This document shows positions 21,911-33,999 of a stretch of 64,000 bases of DNA, piece by piece; position 1 is the stretch's first letter; each line of letters starts with the position of its first letter. Where the stretch lies: positions 226,664,260 to 226,728,259 of the forward strand of contig OZ020611.1 of NCBI GenBank assembly GCA_963971575.1. Direction: 5' to 3'. The position numbers and the translations under genes are program-made. The notes beneath the pieces were generated by a model. It was not told the DNA's origin, did not search any database, and saw nothing but the letters and a program-made list of their open reading frames with translations. This DNA comes from Liopterus haemorrhoidalis (Eukaryota > Arthropoda > Insecta > Coleoptera > Dytiscidae).

Positions 21911-23374
21911 GCTGGGTATTAAATGAAAGATCTTAAAACTTATTTTAACAGAGATATATTTTTAAATGTACCTATTCGTCGCTATTATAGTCAATAATTA
22001 TCAAAAATACATGTCATTAAATATCTACTAAATCCTGAAATGTCTGAAAATTCCCACTTCATTAACTTGACCACAATATTTTGAATGCCCCCCGTATAGG
22101 ATTAGAGATTGCTCTATGCTATAATTTTCACTGTCAAGAATACATCACTTTGTAACAAAGACCGTATGATTAATCAGATATTTTTATATTCTATAATAAA
22201 AAATAATTAATTATGTTATAAGTCCAGGTGTTGACAGTATTAGGAAACAAAGTAGTTGTATTGTTTTGATATTGTCGGCGAGGAATGGCCAAGGACCGTC
22301 CTTATGTTGCGAACGGGATGAGTCGCCTCGCGTAATGTCGCATTGCAAACTTACTATTCATGAACAACGAACATAGCCACTACATGCAATTACACAATTC
22401 GCTTGTACCTCGGTAAACAACTACTAATAGATAAACTCAGAAAATTTTATGCCATAATTATAAAAATCATATGAAAATGTAAAAAAATATACATATGTGA
22501 GGTGTGAATTTTCACACATTTCTCATTTTTGTACATAGTTTATAAGTGCAAGAAACTAACAAAATGCTGGATGTTTAGGAATATTTTTGCTATAATCACA
22601 TTCAGTACCGGACTAGCCCGCCGGGACACCGGATGATTTCCCGGCGGGCCTGTCACAGAAGTACCGATTTTTGAATCAATGGGGCCTGGTCTTTGAACCA
22701 ACAAGGCCGGCTCTTAACCCCTTGGAGCTAATTTATTCCAATTTTCCAGGGTCGGAAAACGTTGCCAGTCAGCTGTTGATTACATCAAAATCAGTCAGTT
22801 GACTGATAATCGTTTTTATTTGATATTTGAGTACTAAGAGCTTCCATTTATTTATTTATTTTTTTTATAAATAATCATTTAAATAATCTACAAAAAATTC
22901 GTCACTATAATAAATTTAATATCCTAGCCTATTTTTCTGGATTTGCTTCGTATGTAATAATAAGAAATATATTGATAAATGGCTTTTTTTTTAATTGCAG
23001 AAACGTATTTTTCATGATTAGGAATGTGTTATTTGTTTTATAAGTATTTCACTATTATAAATGCTTTTCCTCTTCGATACATTTAAAATAAAAAATTAAC
23101 TAACTCAAACAATAGGTAGAATCATCACGTATAATAGTACGCGCAGCTTACTGAACACTACGCACTCCTACACACATGAACTCAATTCTCAGCTGTAAAA
23201 TGTTTTTATTACATTTATAATTTCAAAAAAAGTACACACTACATTAGCCATAAATTAAAAAAAATCATAATATTACGAACCAGAATGTTGCCATGAATTA
23301 AAAAAATAATTAATTTTGTCAAAAACACAAAAACTACACATTTTTGTGTTGATCTGTCGGACAAACCGACAGAT
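21911..23374. repeat. Remnants of family A/B heads and body
   Basis: At 22020-22070 a reverse head remnant (AAATCCTGAAATGTCTGAAA) and at 22497-22530 a forward head (GGTGTGAATTTTCACACATT). The segment 22815-22985 (TTTGAGTACTAAGAGCTTCC, ATTCGTCACTATAATAAATT, TAATAAGAAATAT) is repeated at 33105-33270 inside B3, so 22497-22985 is a truncated family B copy. A GC-rich stretch at 22598-22760 (GCCCGCCGGGACACCGG) resembles a hAT end but lacks a partner. Confidence 0.55.
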
Positions 23375-23498
23375 CTCATGTAAAAATAGTCAAAACGTTA
23401 TGTAGGGACCTCAATTCGTGGAGATCCATCGAAATCTCGAAATGTCAAAATCGGTATGATCACAATACCTCCTTTAAATATGTATGTTGGCGGTCGGT
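23375..23498 (+). repeat. Family C right-end fragment (C3)
   Basis: About 120 bp nearly identical to the right end of C1 (AAAATAGTCAAAACGTTATG, GTGGAGATCCATCGAAATCT) and ending TGTTGGCGGTCGGT. The microsatellite and left half are missing; a short inverted CTGTCGG/CCGACAG lies just upstream. Confidence 0.75.
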
Positions 23499-23763
23499 AA
23501 AAAACTAGCGTTATAAATTTCTTCTTTTATGACTAGGTAGGTGTGCCGCGAAATTTTTCTTCTTTGGAAAATGTATCTCGAGAGGTTTTTACGATATATC
23601 GACGACGCGCTTGCAATATATCCTAAGTGGTATAGAAATAGTTTGTCAGAAAACAACAAATACGGTTTTACTTACATACCAATTGATATATTATTTTTAT
23701 AATATACACTAGTTAGATTTTTGTTATTTATTCATATTTATCAAAAACGCAGTTTACCAAAAT

Positions 23764-24691
23764 TTGATGTGAAGTATGAATTTTCACACATTGCAGGATT
23801 TCGCAGGTATATAATAAGTGAAGGCGGCATGCTGAATGTGTAGGACAAATTTTGCTTTGTAGTAATCTCGGCAAAATGAACGATATTTTTAAAATAATTT
23901 ATCGTCTGTTAATCTAAGAGCTTTAAAAACAAATTTTATATTAAAATATTTTTTTGTTAATTATAATTCGTACTACCTAATACCATTATTTAGGTTTCTA
24001 AATATGTCTAGTATTTTTTTTATACAGCAAGGTTCATTAAGATTTTGAAAATTGCGCCTATGGTTTCCTTTGGTTGTTTTAAGTCATATGCTCCGCCCCT
24101 CTGGTTTGGTATACATGACACATAGAATGAAAATATAATTCCAACAATTACAACTGGTTATTAAACTTATGTTCTTAAAAATTATATGCAACATTTGCCA
24201 AAATATAACTAGAATTTTGACAAAATAATTTAAACAAAATAAAAATGAAAAAAAAAAACAAACAAAATTGTCTCCTCTGCACTGGAGTGAACTCTAGTTC
24301 GCTGCGTAGGAAGCAAGCTAACCATTAGACCAGGATACGCCTTCTAGTATAGTGTGTTACATAATTATAACTTTTGTACATCGTTAACAAAAAAGCACAA
24401 AAAATGCGTTATTTTCCGAAAACATAATCTGATCAAAAAATCCTGTTGTACTATCCCGGTTCATATCAAGGTACATTACTTAGAATTTTTTCAGATTTTT
24501 GGTTTAAACCATCTGGGCTACAGAGTGTGGGACAAAAATTTTTTTGCACAATTTTGTCAAAAATCGTATCAAAATTATTTATTTTGCAAAAATAAAATTT
24601 TGATCGTTAATCCACATACTAAGGGTTTTAATTTGATACCCTACTCAGAATTTAAAAACATTTTTTTTTTCGGTGAGCACATATTTTTTTT
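23764..24691 (+). mobile_element. Family A scaffold element, copy A2
   Basis: Head TTTGATGTGAAGTATGAATT, hairpin, then GCAGGATTTCGCAGGTAT and the longer head region with TGTGTAGGACAAATTTTGCT and AATGAACGATATTTTT. The scaffold is intact through CATCTGGGCTACAGAGTGTG and CGGTGAGCACATATTTTTTT, where the 3' tail with CAGA repeat and terminal repeat is cut off at about 24691. Confidence 0.82.
24270..24355 (-). other. tRNA-like cassette of A2
   Basis: On the minus strand TGGTCTAATGGTTAGC (24316-24331) is a good A-box, very like the D-arm of tRNA-Glu/Asp. It is followed by GAGTTCACTCC (24284-24294) in the B-box position and by T-runs beyond 24260. Similar to the A9 cassette but different from A1, A5/A8, A6 and A7. 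Confidence 0.55.
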
Positions 24692-25455
24692 ACTGAATGC
24701 TCCCGCGACTTAAAAACAAAAAGAAAACATTACAGATAGAACCCGCTACGAAAAAATGTTTACCGACCTTTGTTTTAGAGTATATATACTGTTGTATATT
24801 ATTTATTCGTTTGACAATTATATTACAAAGATAGCGGAGCGCATACCAATACGTAAACAGTAGAAATTCCCACATAATCCAAGAATTTATAAAAATTACT
24901 TTTAATTTCTGTAACCCAATACTTCAGCATTCCTAACCATATCTAATAAGTAATAAACAATTCAATAAACGAAATCATATCTCATGTGTCCAGCACACAC
25001 ACACGTAAATGGACACAGCATACAGGTACATACAGACATACATACATATATACATACGTACAGTCGTACAGGTGCTTTGAGCGTTATTTAGTGCAGTCAA
25101 CCACGCTACGGTCTTCTTAGCGCTGTCTGTATGTCGAGTATCGTACACTCACAAATATAACTGCATATTTTTTGCCATCTTTGTTTTAAAATGCAATAAT
25201 TTCCTAGAGAGCAAGCAGCCATCATTAGTTTGCAGTTAGATGTACACTGACTCGAAGGAAAGTTAGAGGCAGGTTTCAACTGGAATTTCAGCGGAAAAAC
25301 AATTTATAAATTACTTTATTAATACTTTAAAATTATTTTCAACTTTATTACAAGCTGTTAATTGTCTCATTTAAATAATTTTGAATTAAATTAATTAATT
25401 AATTTTAAATTTTCAGGACTGAAAACGCGATACAAAAACGTGTTTGTAATAAACG
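24692..25455. other. No gene; CATA-type microsatellite
   Basis: A short run of CATACATA/TACATACG repeats at about 25020-25075. The flanks hold only AT-rich DNA with no supported feature. Confidence 0.5.
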
Positions 25456-26885
25456 TTGACGTGAAGGGTGAATTTTCACACATTTCAGGGTGTTGTAGGT
25501 ATTTAGTCAGTGAATGATGATTATTAAAAAGCCAAACGATGAATGCCTGTCACTACATAACACAATTACAAGTGTTGGTTTTAAATCCTTTAAATCAATA
25601 GGCACGACAAGAAGGTTGCTGTTAGATTTTTTTCTACCGTATATCATATCTCTAATAATACCATAATATATATTTAAACGCATTTTTTTTGTGTATAATT
25701 GCAAAAATATTGAAATGCAGACCTGGCAACATTGCGGGCGATCTTTTGTCACGCAAGAACATAACGCCTACAGAGACATTGTTTATATTGCGACTGTATG
25801 AAAAACTAACAGATACTCTACTAGAAATGGAATCCCAGCAACCGGCCAGTTATTTATTTATTTTCCTAGTCGATATTTGCAAAATAAATTTACGTACCTC
25901 TTTTCTACCCATAACAAAATGTATCCATGTATATACAAATATATTTTTTTAATTTTAGCTAAGATATTAAACGAAATTCTTAATACTTGGAAAAATTTAG
26001 TCAAAATGAAATGTATTTCAGAAATCAATTATCGTTCCTTCATCTTCACTTAAAGAGCTTCCATTTAATAACCCCAAAATAAAATTTAAATTAAAAAAAA
26101 AATCAATAACACTCTCAATTCAATTCTTCTCGTACGTTTCCGGTTCATAGCAATATACATTGCTCAGAATTTTTTCTGATTTTTAATTTAATCCCTTAGG
26201 GTTAAAACGTGCGGGACACTGAATTTTTAGTACTTTTATGGAAAAAATTGTATTAAAATAAAAAAAAAAAAAAACTACTTCTCGTTCCTTTATTTACGTC
26301 TTAAGAGATTAATCAAAAGAAAGCGATACCACACAATAAATAGAAAAAAAAAAAAAATTTTTTTTATCGGCGACACTGAAAAAATCAATATTTTGCGAAA
26401 AACTAATTTGATCAAAATTTCCTGTTGAACTATTCTGGTTCCCGTCAATGTACATTATTGAGATTTTTTTCAGATTTTTAGTTCAACCCCTCTGGGAGAT
26501 ATTGACAAAAACACCATAAAAAAAGATTTTAAAAAAATAACAATTTGTTTGTGCATCCATGCATGCAATAAATATTTTTTTTAAATTTTGAGTGGGGTAT
26601 CAAATGAAACCTTAATATGATACCCCACTCAAAATTTAAAAAAAATATATCTATTTTTACATTAAATACATATTTGTTTATATTTATCCCGCGTTGTATT
26701 TTTTTGAACTCTCTATAGTTTTCCTATATGTGGGTCAAAAAAATATATAAATTTCAACTTTCTGTGTTCAGCCGTTTGGCTACAATTTCTACCGTACAGA
26801 CAGTACAGAAAGACAGACAGACAGACAGCCAGACACATGGGTGACGGTATTAGGGTTTTTTCGGTGGTCATACCTACAAAACCCT
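25456..26885 (+). mobile_element. Family B element (B2)
   Basis: Begins with the shared head TTGACGTGAAGGGTGAATTT, then CACACATTTCAGGG, and ends with CAGACAGACAGACAGCC, TTAGGGTTTTTTCGGTGG and CATACCTACAAAACCCT. Within it are two diverged copies of the GGTTCATAGCAATATACATT/GGTTCCCGTCAATGTACATT block (about 26145 and 26440), and an inverted repeat AAATTTTGAGTGGGGTATCA/TGATACCCCACTCAAAATTT at 26584-26642. No tRNA-like cassette is visible where family A has one. Non-coding. Confidence 0.65.
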
Positions 26886-27744
26886 AAAAAGGAAAAAGAA
26901 CTGTATATGCTGGCAAATTTTAAAATCTCTAGGTCCAGCCGTTTAATCAACATATCTAACATACAGACAGAGATAGACAGACAGACGAACAGATAAAGGA
27001 GTGCCGATGTAAAAGTATCCTAGTAAAAGTAGTCTATAAATGTAAAATTGCAGTAGAACTTTTGCAGCTACATCTAAAGTTTTTCTTTAATTCCGCTGTA
27101 AATGTCAATGATACAATTAACAGCAAAATCTTTATTTATAAATAACCACATAACCTTGTCAAGACCTAAATTAGCATCTTGAATCCATCACAAATCAATT
27201 TAACAACTTAATAAAACAAAAAATCCCTATAATTATTTACCCCGAATTCAGCTATAAAATCAAAAATAAAAACAACAATTATCTCTATCAGTTTCGGTTC
27301 TCTTTTTCAAAGTCGTAAAAAATAAAGAAATTAATTAATATGAAAATTTATTAGCGTCAGATGTAATTAAAATATAAGCATTTGCAATAAATATATTGGT
27401 GAATAAAGAAACCGAGAACTGATGCATTCATTAATGTATATCGAATGAAGTCATGTTGAAGATTTGCACAGTGATTAAATGGGAAATTGTAATTACTTTG
27501 GTATGATGAAAACGATTTACATTTATGTAACTCGTGTTATTTCACATCTTATTGGAAATTTCAAATTATTTATTGAACTGTTCTTACTTACTTTCATGGC
27601 GCTAACTACACTTTCTTTTCAACTGCTGCTTTAATTTATGGCTTTAAATAATATTAGAAATTTCAACTAGGAGGGCCTGGAAATATTTGTTCAAAATTTG
27701 AGTGCATGGGCTTTATTACTGCCAAAATTACAAATTATAAGCCA
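26886..27744. other. Extra tail-like fragment, then nothing recognised
   Basis: At 26905-27010 another tail-like piece (GCTGGCAAATTTTAAAATCT, GGTCCAGCCGTTTAATC, and a short CAGACAGA run) suggests a further related repeat. From 27030 to 27744 nothing is supported. Confidence 0.45.
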
Positions 27745-27953
27745 TTAAGGATTCCACACACCAAAGCGGCCGCGGTGGCGGCCACGGTGGCGGCCACGGT
27801 AGCGATCAGGTCTCCTCACACTAACGCGGTGGGAGTGGCGGTAGCGGTAGCGATCAGTTAGTGAATCACGGTAAATAGTTGTATGATAATATTGATTGCG
27901 AGAATACAATAGAATAATTAATTGTATGTAGAGGAAAAATAATAATCTACTTA

Positions 27954-28360
27954 CAGTCTGTTTCAAACGGTTAGGCGGAACTAAATGGGAATTTCGTTCT
28001 TTTAGGTTGTCACGAAAAGGGACCTTGCTTGGGTTATTTCATCTTTCACGTTGGAATGTCAAAATTTAAAATTCCAACAATGAAACCATGGAAACGAATG
28101 ACATATGTCAAACTTAAATTAATTTTCTTACATATTTTAAGGACAAAAAATAAATAAATGGGATATTTGTATTAAGAATGACACAAAAAATCAAAATATA
28201 AAGAAAATGACATTTTAAAATGATATTAACCTTAACCAAAAAATGTTTGTTGCAAGTATGATTTACAAAGCTTAAACAAAACGGCTGAAAAGCATTATTT
28301 AAACGATGAAAGTAATTAGATTGCAAAATCTAGTTCCGCCTAATCGTTTGGAACAGACTT
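27954..28360. mobile_element. TA-flanked MITE, family E, long copy
   Basis: Ends CAGTCTGTTTCAAACGGTTA and TAATCGTTTGGAACAGACTT are inverted repeats flanked by TA (27952-27953, 28361-28362). Subterminal GGCGGAACTAAA and CTAGTTCCGCC are shared with other E copies. At 407 bp it is over twice the length of the 168-182 bp copies, so it may be nearer the parental form. Nested in the Harbinger-like element, next to its MADF coding relic. Confidence 0.8.
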
Positions 28361-28371
28361 TACTATCAATT

Positions 28372-28545
28372 TCCAATACTTTTCCTATTTCGTCCCACAC
28401 TTTATTTATTTTCCTAATATTCTTGTAATCAGGATGTGCTAAGTCATACAAAATTAAATGATCCTTTACTGATCTATGATTTTTTCTGTTAAATTATCTA
28501 TTTTCGACATTATTTTATCGACATTATTTATTCACTCTGTGGTAT
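28372..28545 (-). pseudogene. MADF-domain (Adf1/Myb-like) coding relic
   Basis: Read on the minus strand: a short frame MSKIDNLTEKII ends at a stop; the next frame gives DHLILYDLAHPDYKNIRKIN and KVWDEIGKVLEIDS. The spacing of LI..., HPDYKN, and the conserved W in VWDEIG fits the MADF domain. MADF or Myb/SANT proteins accompany transposases in PIF/Harbinger elements and bind their ends. One frameshift precedes the domain, and similarity ends at the family E insertion. Too short to rule out a host MADF gene origin. Confidence 0.6.
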
Positions 28546-28904
28546 ATAAACAATGAATATCGCGCGGCCTAACGCAACTTGTCGAGTTTGGCCGTCAGTG
28601 TTTGGTTATCGCTAGACTGAACGCTGCAGTCGGTGGCGTTCTCAGATAGCGGAACGCTTGTATGTGCGTGGTCTCATTGTATTGTATAGGTTGCGTTAGG
28701 CCGCTGCATTATCGCCACCGTGGCCGCCACCGCGGCCGCTTTGGTGTGTGGAATCCTTTAAACAAAAATATGTTTCACATTTTTTCTACGACCACAACTT
28801 AAAGTTTTCTGGGCCATTTTAAAACAGTTTTCTTCTTTACATAGGTATAACCAAAAAAATTTTATACCGAAAAATGTAATATTTTTTTACCGTTTTACAA
28901 TCAT

Positions 28905-30148
28905 ACGAGGGCTATCTTTTAAGTTTTTACAAAAACTAAGAAAGAAAAAAATTTTTTTTTGAAACACTGTTTTATTGCTAAAAATATCGGTTTATTTCGG
29001 TTCAGATAATGTTTATATGAGTGATTATAAAATACATTTTATATGAGCAGAAAAAAATCATAATTCGTAATTTTTTTAACTGATAAGTAAAAAAAAAGTA
29101 CGCTTATATTATTGGGGGGGGGACGCCCAGCACGCCCCCTACACCTACCTTGATATGATTATCACAAAATTAGGAATTAAATGTTCTTCTAAATTATAGT
29201 AGAAAATAATTTTCTAATACAAATAAAAGCATTTAAAAATTTATCACTCGAAACTGAACCGAAAACCGAAAACCGTTATTTTTGCCGGAACGAAAACAAG
29301 AACCGAACCGATATATATTTTTTCATTCCGGTTCAGTTAGAACCGGAACGAAAACCGAAACGAAAAAATAACGGGTCGAAGCCCTGATTTTTCTCCTTCC
29401 AATAATCAATTGTTTGAAGTGCTGTGGGGTACATCTTGGAAGACCCAAACAGTACTTTGTTGCTTAGTTTCCAGTTCATATGAATAAATCCAAGTTTCGT
29501 CACCTGTAACGATGTTGTATACGGATTTTGCAGTGCCTAGGTTGAATTATTTTAGCATTCCCTTAAACCAATCAACACGAGCCTTTTTTTGAGCTTCGGT
29601 CATATTATGCGGAATCCATCAGGAACAGATCTTTTTCACAGCTAAATGTTCATTCAAAATCGAATGTATTACAGTCTGCGATATGTCAAAGGATATAGAT
29701 GCATCTTTTGACATATCGCACGGTAAGTCACTTGCCGATCTTCTTCAATCATTTTGCGCACAGCATCAATGTTTTTTGAATCACAACCGATTTTGGTCGA
29801 CTTTCACGAGATTCATCACTGACGGTCGCACGACCACGACGAAATTCTGTAGACCAATTGTAAATAGTCTTTTCTGATAGTGCTTCATTACCAAAAGTTG
29901 AACGAAGTGAATCTATACATTGTTGTTGAGTTAGGCCTTTAATAAATTCGTAAAAAATCATCCAACGAAAACCTTCAAGAGTAGATAATATCCATTTTTT
30001 CACAAACTTTTTTTTAAAACACTCACTGTCAACGAACTACTCATTCAATTTATGAGCTGTCACTGATATCACAATAACAAATGTCTAATTTTACGAATGT
30101 AGTAATGACACATTTCAATATTGCCATCTAGTGGTCATTTGTACCTTG
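28905..30148 (-). pseudogene. mariner transposon D2, deleted and interrupted
   Basis: The 3' end (left) has TA then CGAGGGCTATCTTTTAAG, matching D3. From 30003 downward the transposase N-terminus reads GFRWMIFYEFIKGLTQQQ and IYNWSTEFRRGRATVSDE. Further down are sequences for SRWIPHN and WVFQD, then a jump to the region after DNASSH, so the central catalytic part is deleted. The 5' UTR near 30100 (CACATTTCAATATTGCCATC) matches D1 and D3, but the outermost right TIR is worn. A hAT-like fragment splits the 3' part (28985-29389). Confidence 0.82.
28985..29389. mobile_element. hAT-like insertion fragment in mariner D2
   Basis: Right end GGGTCGAAGCCCTG, with subterminal ACCGAAAACCGAAAACCG and CCGGAACGAAAACCG repeats, the style of hAT elements whose ends are built from CGGTT(C) repeats. 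The left part begins TCGGTTTATTTCGGTTCAG, an imperfect counterpart, but the left terminus is not intact and no 8-bp TSD was found. Confidence 0.5.
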
Positions 30149-30177
30149 TACCGATTTTGACATTTCTAGAATTGAAG

Positions 30178-30335
30178 CTTTTGCATAAGGTTTTAACTAT
30201 TTTTAACATGATATCTGTTTGTCGGGCCGTAGACACATGTAGAGCGAATTTGGCTAAACAGATTTTTTATGAAACTTCATATATAAGTTTTTGACATCAA
30301 CGCCACCATTAGATCAAATTTGGGAATAAATCGGT
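30178..30335 (-). repeat. Family C fragment (C4)
   Basis: AAGGTTTTAACTATTTTTAA, ATGATATCTGTTTGTCGGGC and GAGCGAATTTGGCTAAACAG match the region around the microsatellite of C2 (47385-47420, 47757-47810), but with only one or two repeat units. This copy either lost the array or predates its expansion. Confidence 0.65.
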
Positions 30336-30339
30336 CTGC

Positions 30340-30771
30340 CGAAAGTGAAAGCTTACTCGTCATTTTTCGAGCGATTATTTTTTACAATTTTCGACGTGGA
30401 TTAACCCAACAGTGCATCGATGAATTTAATTCGACTTGGCGATGAGGCACCATCAAGGACTACTGTTTATCGATAGTTTGCCGACTTCAATCGTGGCGAG
30501 TTCGTTTAAGGACGAATTTCGTGAAGGTCTTCCAAAATCGGTTGTTGTTCCGGAAAACATTGATGCTGTGCGTGAACGGATACTGCAAGATCGTCATGTG
30601 AATTATCGTGAGATTGAGGTATCCTTGGACATTAGTGGAACCAGCATACATTCACTATTGATAGCATACATTCAACTAGCACAGATTTCACTATACAGAT
30701 AGCCACTTTTGTTGATAAATAATTGTTTTTTATCTGAAATACCGAATTATAAAAGGCAACCCTCGTAGAAT
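30340..30771 (+). pseudogene. mariner fragment of a second subfamily
   Basis: Frames give RAIIFYNFRRGLTQQCIDEF, then a shift, then FREGLPKSVVVPENIDAVRE and ILQDRHVNYREIEVSLDISG. This is the HTH region of a mariner related to, but distinct from, the D copies (VVPENIDAVRE versus VVIQKNIDAVRK). The 3' end AAAGGCAACCCTCGTA looks like a mariner TIR; the catalytic region is deleted. Confidence 0.75.
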
Positions 30772-31507
30772 GTATAAGGAATCTGTTGGATACATGTACA
30801 GTACCTCTGATTGTACCGTTTGTATGATTGCATGATTTATTGCAGAGATGGGCAAGCTACTGTTCGTGGACCGAATTCGGCCCGCGACTTTATTTGCTGT
30901 GACCCATACATGTTTAAAACGTTCGTTATTTTATTAACAAAAATGACGGTTGGAAAAAGATTTTCAGCATATTTGGAAAATAAGTGTTTTCTTTACTACA
31001 ACAGATATGATAGAAAAAATAAAAGAATAGATATTGGATAATTTAGAAAAATTTTATCTTTCGGGTTCTTCTATTTCCGAAGAAAATAAACAAGAACACG
31101 GAAGTGCGTTTTTAAAATTTTCAAAATTATTTGATAAATTAGCTTCTGTTAATCGGTGAATTATGGCAAACAGACATCCCAAAGGAAGAAACAAAACATG
31201 AAACGAACAAGCGCTCCTTTTCGTTGTAATAAAAAATTTGAAGAATAATTAAATTGTGCTTTGCTACTTACTATTGCACCAGCATACGTGTCTAACAATA
31301 ATAAAAATAAAAGTAAGAATAACAGATTATCAAAACCGAGGAATTAGCTAAAAAGACGATACCGATTAATCAGCAAAATGGCCGGTTACCGATTACTAAT
31401 TATCGACCGATTAATCGGTGCAACCCTAGTTTTTATATGCCGTGTATAGAGACTCTATAATTCACTACTGTAGAGAAGTACAGGAAGTACAGCTGCCTTG
31501 TGCATTA
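30772..31507. other. Possible hAT remnants
   Basis: At 30843 CAGAGATGGGCAAGCTACTG, followed by GGCCCGCGACTTT, looks like a hAT left end. At 31365-31430 CCGATTAATCAG and CCGATTAATCGGTGCAACCC look like a different hAT right end with subterminal repeats (TAGGGTTGCACCGATTAATC inverted). Neither has its partner. No coding motif could be confirmed between them. Confidence 0.4.
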
Positions 31508-31684
31508 ATAGGTCTGTTCTTTTCGCTACCTTGCGTCTTACTGCAATATGCGGCTGTATTGACGCGGTGTTAAATTTATTACTGCGGCTGTAAGAATTTA
31601 AGCCAAACTACCAATTCAAATGAACAGAAAATATAGACGCCGCCGTAAACCGTAGAAGCAAGGTAGCGAAAAGAACAGACCTAT
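31508..31684. mobile_element. TA-flanked MITE M
   Basis: Inverted repeats of about 27 bp: ATAGGTCTGTTCTTTTCGCT plus ACCTTGC at the left and the mirror ending GAACAGACCTAT at the right, flanked by TA. 177 bp. The GTCTGTTC core also occurs in the ends of families E and N, suggesting related transposase binding sites. Confidence 0.82.
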
Positions 31685-33004
31685 TATCTTCGTTTGAAGC
31701 TGTAAATATCGACAGTTCCATATAGATGTTCTTAGAGCACCGATGGCTTTACGGAGCCAGCTGCTCAGTCCAGACTGGGAAACCCCTTTGTCGAAGTACA
31801 TGGCGCGATATACTGGCAAACGGAATACGGCAGTAAGAATGGACTAAGAAGGCATATCCGCTGCATACGTGCGGCGGATATTTTTTGGGACACTTCATCA
31901 CCAAACGAACTGCTGCAGGATAATATGTCGGTATTACTGATATGTCGGTATTTTGAACTATATGGGGGTTTTACTCTTTGATTAAGGCTTTCCACTTCTC
32001 CCTATCCTGTGTCACAAAAAAGGTCGAAGAATCATATGACCCAATATCCAAAACAGAAAATAAAAATTAGGGTGTAGGTCAAGTAATTTCTCGGACCGAA
32101 GGGTTGCTCTAGTTAACTGATATTATTCCTGGAACAAATAGTTCATAAGAGTAAAACAGGAGACAGTTTGTGATTAGCGATGTTCGCATATCTCACGTTT
32201 ACAAACTCATAATTTTCAGTGGAATCCTGAATTCCCCATTTTCCAAATGTATGTCTCTAAGTGACCCGGACACGGTGTAATGCGGTGTGTAGCGGCCAGC
32301 GGGCAGTGTGTTGCGTTCAGCGTCCAGTGGTTCGCTACAGAGCTCGCACTGGCACCGCTCTGTACGACTGCAAACTAACGATGGCCGGTCGCCTTTACCT
32401 GATTCACCATTTACAGTGATTCTATCCATATATGATGTAGTTGCTCCTTATTCTTATATAGTATTACAGCCGAATGTTGTTGCCTCTGCGATGCAATGCG
32501 AGAGACAACTGCACACCAGTGCATAGATGCGTGCACGCTCTACACAGAAGGCCTTGTAAGGTCGACGAGTTATTCCATTATTTTATTATACGGTTTTGGG
32601 CCTAAACTTTAGTGTTAAACATTAATAACAGATGGCAGTTTCACTATATTATATAACCAAGTAAGTTTTTGCGGTTTTTTACTTAATATCGGAAACGTAC
32701 ACAATAGAACCCTACTACTTGAATTTTTGAAATGTTCCTACCTTATTTAAACTAAAAAAATTACAAAAATTGTTAGAAGTCAATATTTAAAGAAAAATAA
32801 GCACAGTATCTTTAATACTGTTTTTAAGAGCAACGGTGGATATTAAGAGCCAGAGGCCCTAGTACCATAGCGCCCGAATGCAAAAAGCTAAAACGGTGCA
32901 AAAGTAAAAGTTTTTCTTGAATGTAGATTTTTTCCATCAACGCACTTAATGATGCACTCACTATGTATGCAAATAAAAAGTATATAAAATTAAAATGTGT
33001 GAAA
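31685..33004. other. No gene supported; less AT-rich island at 32270-32570
   Basis: The 32270-32570 stretch is richer in G and C than its surroundings (GCGGCCAGCGGGCAGTG, CTCGCACTGGCACCGC) but its open frames carry no recognisable domain. It might be an old gene fragment or promoter; this is not supported further. Confidence 0.35.
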
Positions 33005-33963
33005 TTAATGTGAAGTGCAAATTTTCACACATTTCAGAATGCAAGATATCAAGGAAAATATTTCTCCTAAACTCATATCAAAATCAACAGTTTTTTTGTA
33101 CATTTTTATTCGTTATTTGAGTACTAAGTGCTTTCATTTAATTTTTTTTTTCATTTAATTTGCAAAAATTTCGTCACAATCAAATTAAAATTATAATATC
33201 CTAGCGATTTTTATTCATTTGGTATCTAAATCTTTGTTAAATTAATAAGAAATATTTTGATAAATACTAAACAGTATTAACAATCTTGATTAGATGAGTA
33301 ACGTCCGTAAGTAGTAATTATAGTTGAAGGTAATGGGATTCGGACCAGTCAGAAAATAAAACAAATTTATTAACTTCGCTTACGTTTCGATTTAATTTAA
33401 ATCTTCATCAGAGCTACAAAGATATATAGCTTTCTATGAGCTTTCTTTTGATACACACAATATTTTTTTTTATCAGCGGCACAAAAAAAAATCGACATTT
33501 TTCGAAAAACTTATCTGATCGAAAATTCCTGTTGAACTATTGTGGTTCCCATCAATGTTCATTATGGAGATTTTTTTCAGATTTTAGATCAATCGCTTTG
33601 GGAAATAGGGTGAAAGATTTTTGACATATTTTTGGTGAAAATATCAAAAAAAAAAGCTTTTTCAAAAACAAAAATTTGCGTGTTGATCCTCTCATTAAGA
33701 TGTTTCATTTGATAGGCCACTTAAAATTAAAAAAAAAAATATTTATTTTTTTATTAAATACATATTTGTTTATATTTATGTCGAGATGTGTTTTTCTGGA
33801 CTCTCAGTATTTTTCCTATATGTGTCAAGGAGTTGTATAAGTATGGCAAATTTTCTTTTTATGTTAAGCCGTTTGACTACAATTCCTACCGTACAGACAG
33901 ACAGACACACATGAGTGACGTTGTATATGAGGTTTTTCTTTGTGGTCACACCTACAAAACTCT
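33005..33963 (+). mobile_element. Family B element (B3)
   Basis: Head TTAATGTGAAGTGCAAATTT, then TCACACATTTCAG. The body at 33105-33270 is shared with 22815-22985. The tail blocks are GTTCCCATCAATGTTCATTA, TTTTTCCTATATGTG and AAGCCGTTTGACTACAATTC, then CAGACAGACAGACACAC, and the end CACACCTACAAAACTCT. The segment at 33345-33412 (TTACGTTTCGATTTAATTTA, CTTCATCAGAGC) resembles a Penelope-like element end and may be a nested scrap. Non-coding. Confidence 0.65.
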
Positions 33964-33999
33964 AAAAACCGCAAAATTTTTTTCAAAAACGCAATGTGG

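Larger units (their letters stand above)
27748..28757 (-). mobile_element. PIF/Harbinger-like element with GC-rich TIRs and TTA TSD
   Basis: Inverted repeats of about 46 bp: AGGATTCCACACACCAAAGC plus GGCCGCGGTGGCGGCC at the left and the mirror at the right, ending GGTGTGTGGAATCCT. They are flanked by TTA (27745-27747, 28758-28760). TTA duplication indicates PIF/Harbinger. The minus strand carries a MADF-like coding relic (28372-28545), the kind of DNA-binding protein Harbinger elements encode beside their transposase. A family E MITE is inserted inside (27954-28360). Confidence 0.85.

Noticed and set aside
33340..33412. Penelope-like element end (ACGTTTCGATTT ... CTTCATCAGAGC)
   Set aside because: Only about 60 bp of resemblance with no GIY-YIG or RT sequence; kept as a remark within B3.
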